Shown here piece by piece: positions 21,216 to 30,570 of a stretch of 64,000 nt of DNA. Each line of letters begins with the position of its first letter. The stretch's first letter is position 1. Origin of the DNA: Dermacentor variabilis. Lineage: Eukaryota > Arthropoda > Arachnida > Ixodida > Ixodidae. The stretch lies in assembly GCF_050947875.1 (NCBI RefSeq), contig NC_134573.1, positions 50,084,115-50,148,114 on the forward strand, read 5' to 3'. Under the pieces are notes generated by a model, which saw only the letters and a list, made by a program, of their open reading frames with translations, made no database searches and had not been told where the DNA came from. The translations under genes and the position numbers were made by a program.

Positions 21216-21701
21216 CGTAGGAATCAGCCTCAAAATTGTTTGTTACTGATGTTTTTCTTCCTGAGGCAGGATTTTTTTTAACATATTGCTTTTGTTTAGT
21301 GTTTCAAAGTGATGATATGCTTTCTAGTGCAATTTTTCAATTTGTGGACGCGTTCTGAGTGATGCTAGACTACTGTAAGGAACTAGGCAGTGGTATAAAA
21401 AGGGGAAAGAGCCTGGCAGGGCTTAGTGAGGGTTGTGCCGTGCTTGCTGACTGAGCGGTTGAGTTTTCAGCGTAGTTCTAACGCTTGCCGGGAACGAGAA
21501 CAAAAATGTGAACTCTCCCGAAGTCACTTTGCAGTGTCCCGTGCGAACCTGAACGAGAGAACGAGGCCTTCTCTGTGCGCTGCGCTCAAGAAACGTCAAG
21601 GGACGCCCGACTTCGGTTATGAGCATCATCGAGCGACATCCCTCCGGACAGCGGATGCAGTCCCCTGTCCATCGGGATCTCCTTTCCCCGGCGGGGCGGT
21701 C
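21216..21701 (+). other. 3' untranslated region of the Gmr1-like element
   Basis: It runs from the stop codon to the 3' LTR with no frame of note. A TATA-like 'GGTATAAAAAGG' near 21391-21402 is an unexpected promoter-like signal. The bases just before the 3' LTR ('CCCCGGCGGGGCGGTC') form only a weak polypurine tract. Confidence 0.6.
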
Positions 21702-22505
21702 TGTTGCGTTTCGCCTGCGACACGTGGTTTTGCCGGCGCGACGGCGGCGGGGCGGCGGACATTTTGGCCCGATCGTCGTCACCGCAACACTCATCGCCAG
21801 GTGTTTCCAGGCGCGTCTGCGGCGATGCGACCGCCTAGGGATTTCGTTCCAGTCATTGTGCCCGAAACAGGCGATGCCAAAGCAGGGATCTCATTCCAGT
21901 TATTGGGCCCGAAACAGGCGATGCCAAAGCAGGGATCTCGTTCCAGTCATTGTGCCCGAAACAGGCGATGCCAAAGCAGGGACCATCTTCTCGTTACAGT
22001 CATTGTGTCCGACCGGCAGCGCCACGACAGTGTGCTGCGCAGCGACACGACAGTGTGCTGCGCAGCGCCACGACCAGGTGCTACGAGATCGTGCGCAGCG
22101 CCACGACATGGTGCTACGGCGTCGCTACGACAGTGTGCGTCACCATTAGCCCATTGTACATTCACGTGCTCGTCTTTTGAGGGGTTCCTTCTTGCCCTCA
22201 ACTGCGAGAGTATAAAAACAGCTGCCCCCGGACGCCAGAGGAGGGCTCCGATTTCTTCCGTTGAGTGAAGTGCTCTCCCGTCTCTCTACTTCGGTCAAAC
22301 CTGACCGCCAACTCTTTGCGATGTTAAAATAAACAAGTTGTTTCGTTGTTACCTGTCGACTCATGCTTTGCCGGGACCTTCGGATGCTTGCAGTTGTACC
22401 CCAGGCCGCCAGGCCAACGCTACCCTTGGGGCTTGCGACCCAGGTACAACCACGGGCGTCAGCGCCGAGTTCCCAACAGATCGTACCAGAAGTCAGATCC
22501 AAACA
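21702..22505 (+). repeat. 3' LTR of the Gmr1-like element
   Basis: Same length, ends, repeats and signals as the 5' LTR; I see no difference between them. It is followed at once by GCCG, the right-hand target duplication. Confidence 0.95.
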
Positions 22506-22509
22506 GCCG
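22506..22509. repeat. Target-site duplication GCCG, right
   Basis: Partner of 15491-15494. Discounting the element and one GCCG, the LINE A frame reads on without a shift from the RT side to the RNase H side. Confidence 0.85.
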
Positions 22510-23072
22510 GTAGGCTAATCCCAAACGAAGCCAATGTCTCCCCTTCGCCATATCTCGAGCACGCGGTTCCCCTACCGAGCGAAATTCGAGACAACTACAA
22601 AGTCTCACCGTTTCCCAGAAACGTCCACCCACAACACAACGTGGGTAGGCGGCGGGCCCACGCGATTCTAGACCGCATCGACGCGGATCGTGAAGCCACC
22701 GCATTTGTGGACGTGGCCCAGTACGGCAACACATCCACTTTCGCAATAGCAGTCGTGGACGGCAACGGAATGCTACGATCATCCCCATCGGTTAAAACGA
22801 GCACCAGCGCTAAAGCAGAACAAATAGCCGCAGCCATCGCCATGGCAGACCCCACATTTACTCATGTCTTCACGGATTCGCGTGCCGCAATTCGGGCCTA
22901 CGAATGCGGCAACGTATCTAAAGGAGTAGAACGTATACTACTAGCGAGCTCAAAAGAGAGCAAAAAGTGCCTCTCCTGGTTCCCCGCTCACATGGGGAAA
23001 GACATTGACCGCCAAAAAGCTAGCCTCAATGAGAAACGGCCCAAGGCCGTGCGCGACAACTTGCCCGCCTAG
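22510..23072 (+). pseudogene. LINE A RNase H domain (3' side of split)
   Basis: Continuation of the LINE interrupted at 15494. RNase H motifs are visible: 'AFVDVAQYG' (Asp), 'SAKAEQIAAAIAM' (Glu), 'HVFTDSRAAIRAY' (Asp) and 'LSWFPAHMG'. The usual 'N..AD' motif is missing: the frame changes character after 'MGKDIDRQKA' and stops. The LINE's 3' untranslated region is not recognisable, because an unrelated dispersed repeat starts right after the stop. An RNase H-bearing I-type LINE is the assignment. Confidence 0.88.
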
Positions 23073-23140
23073 TCTTGCTAGCCGACTATATCAATTTTTC
23101 TTCTTTTTTCCGCCCTTCGTCATCGGCTCGGACACGACTT
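23073..23140 (+). repeat. Dispersed repeat family 2, unit 1
   Basis: It starts 'TTGCTAGCCGACTATATCAA', then a T-rich run, then 'CGCCCTTC.TCATCGGCT'. A near copy is at 23762-23831. What follows this unit ('CTCGCCGC.GTGCTGCC..TATCCCTGC') recurs near 30639-30690. Confidence 0.75.
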
Positions 23141-23761
23141 ACTCGCCGCCGTGCTGCCACTATCCCTGCGATCTGCCCCATGACACGTTTCGTCATCTTG
23201 ATGTAAACAAAAATTGCATTTTGCAAGACTTCCGTCTCCCTAGACAAATTTCAAGGCACGTGAGCTCTCGACAACCAATCGCAGCGTAAACATGGCAAAT
23301 AATGGCGGCCGTGCAGCCGCGACGCGTGTCGAGTATAGCGCACAGGGGCGGAATTTTATAACGGTTCGGGAAATGAACCGATCACTACGCCGCTTACGTC
23401 ACTAAATGTGCCACTCCCAAGCCGATGGTGGAAGAAGGGGAGGACGCGACCAATAGATGAGAGGGTGCCACCTCTTAAGTGTACGTCATTATATGACGAG
23501 CTTATCGAGGAACTGCAGAATGTTTCTGCTTGCTAAATAAATATAAAATATAAATTATAAACGTGTGGTACAAACGTCTGCTGCTGGGCGTTTACGCAGT
23601 GCAGAAGTACTTTATGTCATTTTTCTTTCATTCTCAGCCGACAGTCGGTATCGCAAGCGTAAATGAGTTGGCAGAGCGCAGCGCTATCTAGTCTGCTACC
23701 AGGAGCTTGCACGATGCACGCAACATGCACGACAAAACCCTGAACTGGTTCTTAGGGTCAT
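23141..23761. other. Stretch with no recognised gene
   Basis: It lies between the two family-2 repeat units. It contains an 'AATAAATATAAAATATAAA' string near 23536-23555 and no convincing coding frame. Confidence 0.5.
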
Positions 23762-23831
23762 TTTTGCTAGCCGACTATATCAATTTTTTTTTATTTTTTT
23801 CGCCCTTCATCATCGGCTGGGACATGACTTA
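23762..23831 (+). repeat. Dispersed repeat family 2, unit 2
   Basis: Near copy of 23073-23140 in the same orientation, with a longer T-run, ending 'GACATGACTTA'. The sequence after it differs, so the shared piece is only about 70 bp. Confidence 0.75.
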
Positions 23832-23845
23832 AGGCACGTTTATAG

Positions 23846-24192
23846 TCCGACGTTATCGGCGCGCGGGCGAGCGTCGTTCGCGGTCAGTCACGCTACGTCG
23901 GTTGCGCTGCGCCAGCCGAGATGCCATCCCCTCTATACTTCAACGCGCGCGCCGTCGGCTGCTATCTTCGGAGTATGCGCAGAACGTTAGCCGAGTCGCG
24001 CGCCGTCCGCAAAAGCCGTCTGCGGAGTTGTGTTGGCGCCTTTTTCTTCGCGCGCAATGCATTGTAGGTCGACGCGGTCGGCGGCGCCGGCACGCGAATG
24101 CAGCAGGAGCCAAATTTGCGCCGAGCCCGTCGGGGCGCGCTGGCAGCCGCCGGTTACGTCGGCGCTGCAGTGCGTCGCACTATAGACAAGAA
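23846..24192. mobile_element. Candidate GC-rich MITE
   Basis: 'TTTATAGTCCGACG' near 23849 and, inverted, 'CGTCGCACTATAGACA' near 24173 could be imperfect terminal inverted repeats around a very GC/CpG-rich ~330-bp core. The match is short and no target duplication is clear. Confidence 0.3.
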
Positions 24193-24397
24193 CGGCACCG
24201 AGAGCGGCGCTGCTGCGCCGGCGTTGAGAGCGCCGCAAGCGAAGCAAAATTCTAATAGCGGGTGGTACCCCTCTCCCATCTCTCGTTCGCACCGCCTTGA
24301 TTGCCTCTTGCACTGCGCGTGTTTGGGCACGTTTCGTACCGCGCGCGGTGTGTGCCTACGTGTGTGTGCGTGGACGTTTTATTCGAAGGACGATGTA

Positions 24398-24645
24398 CAG
24401 TCTGTTTCACAGTTAGAAAACTCGGAGCGCATTGCATCGCGATGCGGCGAGCGCTTGAGTCAGGCGGCGGCAGCAGCTCGCGCAGGTGGTCGAGGGGCGG
24501 GATCTTGAACGGCGTCGTCTGCTACGGCGGTGCGCGCTGGCCGCATTGTCGGGAAGCGTTCTACTGTCAGTTGCAGTGCGCCGATCTCGTCGTTACTGCG
24601 TGAAATGAGCCGGTATTCTTTACTAAGCGTTGTGCGACGCCCACT
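24398..24645 (+). repeat. Left terminal inverted repeat of the Tc1-type element
   Basis: It pairs in inverted orientation with 25463-25710. Strongest shared blocks are 'CATTGCATCGCGATGCGGC', 'GTCGTCTGCTACGGCGG', 'CGCATTGTCGGGAAGCGT' and 'TATTCTTTACTAA.CGTTGT'. Confidence 0.9.
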
Positions 24646-25115
24646 GATACGCCTCGAAGGTAAGTTCATTGCTGAAAGGTGCAGGGCAGTCATAGACGAC
24701 GTACTGATTCCATACATTCTTAACGGCCCGTTCCTGGAGGGCGACTATATATTCTAACGCGATAGGTCGCCGATCCACACTGCTCGCGTTGTGCAAGAAC
24801 TGCTGGAAGAGCGCGCAGTCACTCTCTTGGATTGGCCGCCTCAATCCCCGGGCGCCAACACCATTTAACATGTCTGGGGCTCGTTGAAAGTATCGCTGGC
24901 GCACCATCCCCTCTATCAGACGCCCGAGGATAGGCTTCGATCCACCATCTTCAGTGGCTGAGAGGTGCTGCGAATGAGCACATCCCTGATCAAGTCATTC
25001 TACACTTCACTGCCTTCCAGGATGAGCGCTGTCATCGCTGCCGGCCGCTGTGGACATGACGAGATACTAACTGAAGTTCGGAGCGTGGCGTGTACAGTTC
25101 CCCGCCGGCGGGTGG
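24646..25115 (+). pseudogene. Tc1-type DDE transposase, C-terminal remnant
   Basis: The plus-strand frame shows 'YILNGPFLEGDYIF', then an in-frame stop (24755) where the family usually has Gln, then 'RDRSPIHTARVVQELL' (catalytic Asp region), 'LLDWPPQSPGANTI', a stop (24866) where the catalytic Glu is expected, then 'HVWGSLK' and a third stop (24959). Roughly the first 200 residues, with the helix-turn-helix and first catalytic Asp, are absent. The enzyme would cut and paste the element; this copy is dead. Confidence 0.87.
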
Positions 25116-25266
25116 GGTCTGTCTGGTGTAGTGAATGATTGTCAAGAAAAATCACTTCCAGCTCATTGTCTTAACCTAAAACATTCCTTTAATCGTATCC
25201 GTTTGTTTCATCGTGTTCGACCCCCATATTTATCATTGTTGAGTGCTTTGTTTTCTTTTCGAGTCA

Positions 25267-25272
25267 AATAAA
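25267..25272 (+). terminator. Polyadenylation-like signal
   Basis: AATAAA between the transposase remnant and the right inverted repeat, in the position expected for the transposase transcript. Confidence 0.4.
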
Positions 25273-25462
25273 GACTGAGCACGTTCCGCGCACATCTTGG
25301 TGCGTCTTGTCACTGCTTATTACGGTAGCACACACAGTGAAGAAATATACGTGCACGCGCTCAGTACCCCGGCCTTTCGAAAGAACAAACCAAGCATGCT
25401 GTCAAAAGAAGTTTGTGGAACTCCATTATCGCCAATGCCTTCATTGCCTCGGAGTTTGGCTT

Positions 25463-25710
25463 CGCACAACGTTTAGTAAAGAATATAAGCTCAGCTCCCG
25501 CAGTACCGATGAAATCGGTGCACTGCCCCTGACAGTAGCACGCTTCCCGACAATGCGGCCAGCGCGCGCCGCCGTAGCAGACGACGCAGATCACGACTCC
25601 GCTCCTCGAGCGTCTGCGCCTGCTCGAGCTGCTGCCACCGCACGACTCCATTGCTTGCCGCATCGCGATGCAATACGTTCCGAGTTTTCCCCTAAGTGTG
25701 AAACAGACTG
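25463..25710 (-). repeat. Right terminal inverted repeat of the Tc1-type element
   Basis: Reverse-complement partner of 24398-24645. It is open in one plus-strand frame for over 100 codons, but that frame mirrors the minus-strand frame of the left end and is not a gene. Confidence 0.9.
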
Positions 25711-25712
25711 TA

Positions 25713-26203
25713 CACGCTTCTATTTACCTTTAAGAAGATCGATACGATTGACGATTATTTTTATGGCTGCAAAAGGGCAGCGTCTGTTTAACCGTGTAAG
25801 TGACGCTGAGCAGGTAATTGTAAACGACATCGTATGTGCCGCTGGAAAAATCGTCAGCACATACGATGCGGCACATACGAGCTAAAGTCATTTTTGCAGT
25901 GTCTCACAATGTTTGCTACAAATCCGTGTTCTCTCTGATGGCGACAACGGACTTCCATCGACACTGTGCGGAAATAAACAAAATATATCGCTGCATAGCA
26001 CATTTACGATATGCGCACACAACTTTACCTACTACGTCCCCTACAATATGGAATAGAGGCAGCAATGTAGACAGCTTGGCCATTTTTTAACAGTGCTCAA
26101 GAGATGGAAGTCGAAAGTATTAGTAATCATTCCTGCTTCTGCAATGCCGGCGCGACCAAGACACGGGCGTCTATCGTCCAATAACTCAATCGATCGGTGC
26201 AGT
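25713..26203. other. Stretch with no recognised gene
   Basis: Apart from a near-palindromic 'CGTATGTGC...GCACATACG' arrangement (about 25831-25875), I see nothing. Confidence 0.5.
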
Positions 26204-26217
26204 GGTGAAGCGGGAAT
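26204..26217. repeat. SINE target-site duplication, left
   Basis: GGTGAAGCGGGAAT, identical to 26462-26475. Confidence 0.92.
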
Positions 26218-26461
26218 AATAATAATAATAATATTTGGGGTTTTACGTGCCAAAACCACTTTCTGATTATGAGGCACGCCGTAGTGGAGGACTCCGGAAA
26301 TTTTGACCACCTGGGGTTCTTTAACGTGCGCCTAAATCTAAGCACACGGGTGTTTTCGCATTTCGCCCCCATCGAAATGCGGCCGCCGTGGCCGGGATTC
26401 GATCCCGCGACCTCGTGCTCAGCAGCCCAACACCATAGCCACTGAGCAACCACGCCGGGTG
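26218..26461 (-). mobile_element. tRNA-derived SINE, tick (Ruka-like) type
   Basis: Flanked by a perfect 14-bp target duplication, GGTGAAGCGGGAAT (26204-26217 and 26462-26475). Read on the minus strand, it begins with a tRNA-like head having A-box 'TGGTTGCTCAGTGG' and B-box 'GGATCGAATCCC', continues through a family-specific body ('GGGCGAAATGCGAAAACACC', 'GGTGGTCAAAATTTCCGGAG', 'GGCACGTAAAACCCC') and ends in an (ATT)n tail. I recognise this body from ixodid tick sequences, where a tRNA-derived SINE has been named Ruka; identity with Ruka itself was not checked. Intact ends and target duplication suggest a fairly young insertion. Confidence 0.93.
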
Positions 26462-26475
26462 GGTGAAGCGGGAAT
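26462..26475. repeat. SINE target-site duplication, right
   Basis: GGTGAAGCGGGAAT, identical to 26204-26217. Confidence 0.92.
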
Positions 26476-27079
26476 GAATTCCGGTCATGTTCAATGCATC
26501 GTGCACATATTCAATTTCTCGGCACGCGTGAACTTCAGCCACTGCTAGCGCATACAACAGAAGTGGTTTCCATTCTTGGGCAGCGCACACACAAATGAAG
26601 CACGAGAAACAAGACAGGACAAGCGCTCGTCGAACGCTTCGTTTGCCAGTTGCTTACTTCGCTCGGCGCACCGCAGTAATCCATGTCTGTCGTCTGCTTT
26701 TTTTCGTGCCATTTTCTTGTGAATTGGCAGAATATATCACTGGTGGCATCAACCCTTTCGTGTTTACATTGCGGTCGTGACAGTTAACAACACAATAATT
26801 TCCGGTCATCCGAAGAGGCGCTGTCGCAAAGAAGAGACGTTGCGCGCGCAGCGCGTACTGAACGCGGGCGCTCCGGCCAAGGGAAGCGGCGGCGGAAACC
26901 TACACCCGTTGGAGATGAAATCGTTCCGCCAGGGGAGAAACGAGCGCTGGCGTCTAGGATGAAACTTGGCGTGCGGTCGTCTATAGGCATAGAGAAAGGA
27001 ATACAACAAGGGGCTTCTTCGATTTTACACTTCTGGCTACCCGCGGGCTGCCAGAGCCAGCTAGAGCGCCTTCGTTTTT
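26476..27079. other. Stretch with no recognised gene
   Basis: No convincing coding sequence. Frames on both strands at 26784-27338 overlap one another and look like GC-rich chance frames. Confidence 0.5.
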
Positions 27080-27420
27080 CTCGGGTTGCTCCGCCCACCG
27101 CGCGACGCACTTCCGCCGGGCGTTCGTTTTGCTCGGGCTGGACGGTTCTGGCTACCCGCGGGCTGCCAGAACCTGCCAGGACGATTTTGGTCTGGCTGCT
27201 CTCTGGAAGTTCTCTGGCTAGCAGACGACTAAAAGAGGCGATGGGCGCTCGCCGCCATCTTTGCTGGGACTTCACGGATTGCAACGCGGGCGCTTGAGGA
27301 CTTACATTTACCTCGCTCAGCCAACTGTCTACGGTCATCTTCGGATTTCCTTACTTCTAGCGTTATCTTTTTAGGTGCTAACGCTCCGTTGCGCATCGCG
27401 AAGCGGTGTGATACGAGCCG
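27080..27420 (+). repeat. Dispersed repeat family 3, copy 1
   Basis: Aligns with 38945-39250. Shared blocks in order: 'CGGGCGTTCGTTTT', 'CGGGCTGCCAGAACCTGCC', 'TTCTCTGGCTAGCAGA', 'CGATGGGCGCTCGCCGCCAT' and 'GATTGCAACG'. Similarity is moderate, about 75-80% by eye. Function unknown. Confidence 0.65.
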
Positions 27421-28493
27421 TGGTGAACCGCTTGAAGCTTTTGTGTGTGTGTCCCTTGATTGCTTCTTCGCGGCGGTGAACAGAGCGCCGCGCTCTCATG
27501 CGTGCATGTTAACTGCATCGTGTTCCACGAAAGTTGTAGACGCTCATCCACACATTGCGGTACATTTTGGGTTCGTCTTTCGCTGGTGGCGTTCCTTCTC
27601 ACATATCTCGCGTATGTATATATCTCTCCTTTCTCTGCAATTAGCCAAGGCTTTGCAGCTAGCCCATGTTCGCTCCGTCTGTCCGTCGTATGCTTAGGTG
27701 GCAGCTCGAAACCGATGTGTTCGAACTGCAGGCCGTTGATATAAGAATACACTGATTGCACTCGGTACATTAGACACACACGTATGTACATTGGCTTATT
27801 GCTCTCATGATTGCGACTAATGTTTTTCGTGTGAAACGTTTCGCTGGTCACAGGCGACGTGCATTTTCATGCGCCAGCCGCGTCCCCAGCTCCTTGGGGT
27901 CAAAATGAGAAGCACCACCAGCCACAACAAACTCTGAAATCGAAGCCCGTGCAAGCAGGTAGGCGCGAAATTTTATGCGTATGAGACGTATCCGATAACC
28001 TGCTTTTTCATGTCTTGTAATGACACAGCGCTAACTTATCGATGTCGCCAGTGGGCGACGTGATCGCCGCGAACAGGGATCCTCCAACTATCGCTTTCGA
28101 GTATACAATCACGATTTCGCGTCTTGTCATCTGCCGCGTCGGAGGCCACCTGTTGCGCTGCGCAAGGCGAGGTTGGCCCAGTACGCGTCCTGCGCCGAGT
28201 CGCGCGAAATCGCGCGAAAGTGATCATATTCCTGATTGCAACTATATATTTTCAAGCTGGTAACGCATAAATGGGCCGACTACGCCGAGCGCGCGCCGGC
28301 CTCGCCGGGCGCTGCCATGCTGGTAGCATGTTTACATTTGGCCAGCTGTAGCGGCGTTCGATTTTGCAAACTTCGGGCAGGTTCGGGTTGTCTTGGGATC
28401 CCAGCCCACGTGACTTCCTGTCAGAACCGGAACTAGCTGGCTGCCATCTGGCTGCCAGCGGGCTGCCAGAACTCCGAAAATCGAAGAGGCCCA
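27421..28493. other. Stretch with no recognised gene
   Basis: Nothing convincing. 'GGCTGCCATCTGGCTGCCAG' near 28439 echoes the GGCTGCCAG motif of repeat family 3. Confidence 0.45.
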
Positions 28494-28819
28494 AGAGCGG
28501 ACACTCCCATAGAGCCCAGCGGCCGAATTGACTGCAGCGCACCAAGCCGTGGATGTTAAAACCTGAAGCACACTTCCGGTTTCGGTTTTGTGCGCGCGCG
28601 TTTTGAATACTAGCTGGTGCGCGCCACGCCGGCTCAGTTTTTCATTTTTTTTTTTTTGCTTTTGCAGCAAATGTCTATATTTTTTATTTATTAAATATTT
28701 ATTTGCAAATCATTTTATCAAGTAAAATTGATTGCGAACGATCTTCACAAGGCTCCATTGAATATGTGCCACGTGCAGTGTCATAAAGACTCAAGACACC
28801 TTGTGAAATGAGGCAAAAT

Positions 28820-28935
28820 TAACGTTTATTTTATTCTTTGTAAATGCTCGTCGCGGGCTTTTTGTGCATTCATCCAGCGTTGTGGCACCAGGTAAGCAGC
28901 AGTAGTTTCCGCAGGAAGCTCCACCAGACGACGTG
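28820..28935 (-). pseudogene. Possible last exon of the duplicated unit
   Basis: On the minus strand, a polypyrimidine run ending TTTTAG is followed by an open segment containing 'LVELPAETTAAYLVPQRW' and 'NAQKARDEHLQRIK', then a stop. The second copy (about 32050-32175) keeps 'VPQRW.NAQ' but has an indel. The splice acceptor and residue conservation suggest a spliced gene, family unknown. Confidence 0.35.
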
Positions 28936-29079
28936 AGCTAAAAAAAAATACAAGCGTTATTTTGGTATTAACATGTAAGAATAATGCCTGTAGAGGCGAA
29001 GCGTGCGAAAGTAGTGAGTGGGCGGCATTACAAACAAAAGCAGTTCGTATTTACACACACGACGTAGAAAATACCAGAC

Positions 29080-29313
29080 TCATCCCAAGCAATACCGTAC
29101 ATACCACAAACAAATTCCAATCCCAAGCATTCGCCTCTTCCCAGTACTTATTTCCTGCACTTTAATAGCACGAATGCGCGGGCAACGGCGCGTTTCGCGA
29201 ACTTGGCTACAACCGACGCGATAGTACGCTACGAATGCACAGAGGTGGCCACAATACAGGCTCTCAACCAGAGCATGCTGGACGCTCGCAGAATTTCTTC
29301 TACTCGCACTCAA
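29080..29313 (-). pseudogene. Conserved ORF segment, unit copy 1
   Basis: The translation contains 'SASRRNSASVQHALVESL' and 'YRVGCSQVRETR', both conserved with few changes in the second copy (32316-32693). I do not recognise the family. The plus strand of the same interval is also conserved in frame ('KNNACRGEACES.EW'), so the true coding strand is uncertain. Confidence 0.35.
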
Positions 29314-30045
29314 GACAAAATGCGTGGGTGCCGTTCTGAAGACAGAATTTTCGAGTTACTAGTTCCTGGCGTTTGAGCTCCTTGGCTTACCTCTTGTGCG
29401 TTCTGCAGGCGCAAGCAACGCACTCCCGTGTTATCACTCCTGACGATTGCTCTACGCGTTTTCGACAAGCGTGGGTACCGAAAGAAGGCTTAAATTGTTG
29501 CGGGGACATAAAATTGCCACAAACTTGTCGCAGTAAGATTCAGTACGCGCCAAACTGACTTTGTCACCACGGCCGAGCTGCTTTTCGCTGCGTCACAACA
29601 GGCGCGGCGAGCGGGCCTCATAACATAAGAGTATCGAAAATGATTTTCAACAATGTTGGGCGTCAGAGAAAGAAAAGCGCCATGAACTTGTCAGTGCATT
29701 AAAGCGCGAAACCGCGCACCACGGCCGAGCTGATTTTCACTAACCGAGTGACAGCGCCAGGCGCGCGCACTGCGCTCGAAAGGTAGCCCAAAAAGTAATG
29801 AAATTAGTTTCAATAATGTTGGCAGTCAGAGAAAGCGCCAAAACTTGTCGCAGTAAAATTCAGTACACGCGAAACTGCGTCACAGCACCCTGTGCGACTT
29901 GCGTGCCCAAAAACTACCGAAATTAGTTAAAATAATATTGGGGCTCATAGAAAGCGTCGCAAACATCTCCCAGTACGATTCATTAATTTAAATTAACTGC
30001 TCCACGACGGCCACGGTTTTTCGTTAACTGCGTCACAAGTCTAGC

Positions 30046-30243
30046 CTATGTGCCGGGCAGTAAGCCTAATTGCTTGAAGTGCGTCGCAGACTGTCGAACA
30101 AACTTTCTCACCTTGCCGTAGTCCAATAGTGCAGTGCTGCCATGTCGAAGTTCCGAATGAACGCAATAATTCACCGGGAGGCCACCAAACCAGGCTAAAT
30201 CCCAAAATAGAAAAACAGGCACACGGGTGCCCGAACAGTCCAA
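30046..30243 (-). pseudogene. Conserved exon-like segment, unit copy 1
   Basis: The minus-strand frame reads 'LRHGSTALLDYGKVRKFVRQ' and 'SATHFKQLGL'; the other copy (34405-34701) gives 'LRHGTTAILDYGNVRNIVGQ' and 'SAKHFKQLG'. In a neighbouring frame both copies offer a short start, 'MAALHYWTTA' or 'MAPQQYWTTA', directly before a 'GTGAGA' splice-donor-like sequence, so the real product may use that frame. Family unknown. Confidence 0.35.
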
Positions 30244-30570
30244 CGCTCAGATGCGCGGCCGGTCTCTCTCGCTTCGGCGGTGCGTCTGACGAATGACGCC
30301 AACATCTGGCTCGTCATTCACCGGTTCGCCTGTCGCTAGGCAACGGAAGTAAGCCGCAAAGTTTAATTTAATTTATACGCAGATATTTTTAATTTTTCCG
30401 GGAAAGAATAAAAAAATTAAACAATTACTGTTAATCTCATTTCACATACTTCTTTTTTTCGATGCTCGCGGCCCCAATTCGTCGATGTTAATACTATAGC
30501 GTGACGTGTTTCCTGTTTCCAATTTTCGCCGAGTATTCGCTCTTGTTCGATCCCTTTCTCTATGCTATAG

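Larger units (their letters stand above)
15495..22505 (+). mobile_element. Young Ty3/Gypsy LTR retrotransposon, Gmr1-like gene order
   Basis: A 7011-bp element bounded by 804-bp LTRs with TG...CA ends and a 4-bp GCCG target duplication, inserted in the reverse transcriptase of LINE A. It holds a tRNA-Leu-type primer binding site, a ~390-bp leader, one long open frame (16692-21215) and a 3' untranslated part. The two LTRs look identical by eye across their whole length, so insertion was recent. Integrase precedes reverse transcriptase in the frame, the reverse of the usual Ty3/Gypsy order and typical of the Gmr1 group. No envelope gene is visible. Confidence 0.93.
24398..25710 (+). mobile_element. 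Tc1-type DNA transposon with ~250-bp inverted ends
   Basis: The ends read TA-CAGTCTGTTTCACA... and ...TGTGAAACAGACTG-TA, the TA duplication (24396-24397 and 25711-25712) and CAGT terminus expected of Tc1/mariner elements. The inverted similarity extends inward for about 250 bp on each side (24398 to ~24645; ~25463 to 25710), with substitutions and small indels. The space between holds the C-terminal half of a transposase and an AATAAA at 25267. At 1313 bp the element looks internally deleted and cannot move on its own. Confidence 0.9.
28494..30570 (-). repeat. ~2-kb duplicated unit, copy 1
   Basis: It matches 31743-34912 in the same orientation over its whole length, apart from an insertion in the second copy. 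The left edge is 'AGAGCGGACA.TCCCATAGAG'; the right edge lies after 'AGCGTGACGT.TTTCC.GTT'. Three minus-strand stretches stay partly open in both copies (30046-30243, 29080-29313, 28820-28935), suggesting an old multi-exon transposon gene or duplicated gene fragments. No domain is recognised, and no terminal inverted repeat is evident. Confidence 0.7.

Noticed and set aside
25307..25885. 192-codon ORF over the right Tc1 inverted repeat
   Set aside because: It mirrors the minus-strand frame of the left inverted repeat and has no domain; the true transposase remnant is at 24646-25115.
26390..26461. Functional tRNA gene on the minus strand
   Set aside because: The tRNA-like part is the head of a SINE with an (ATT)n tail and a 14-bp target duplication.
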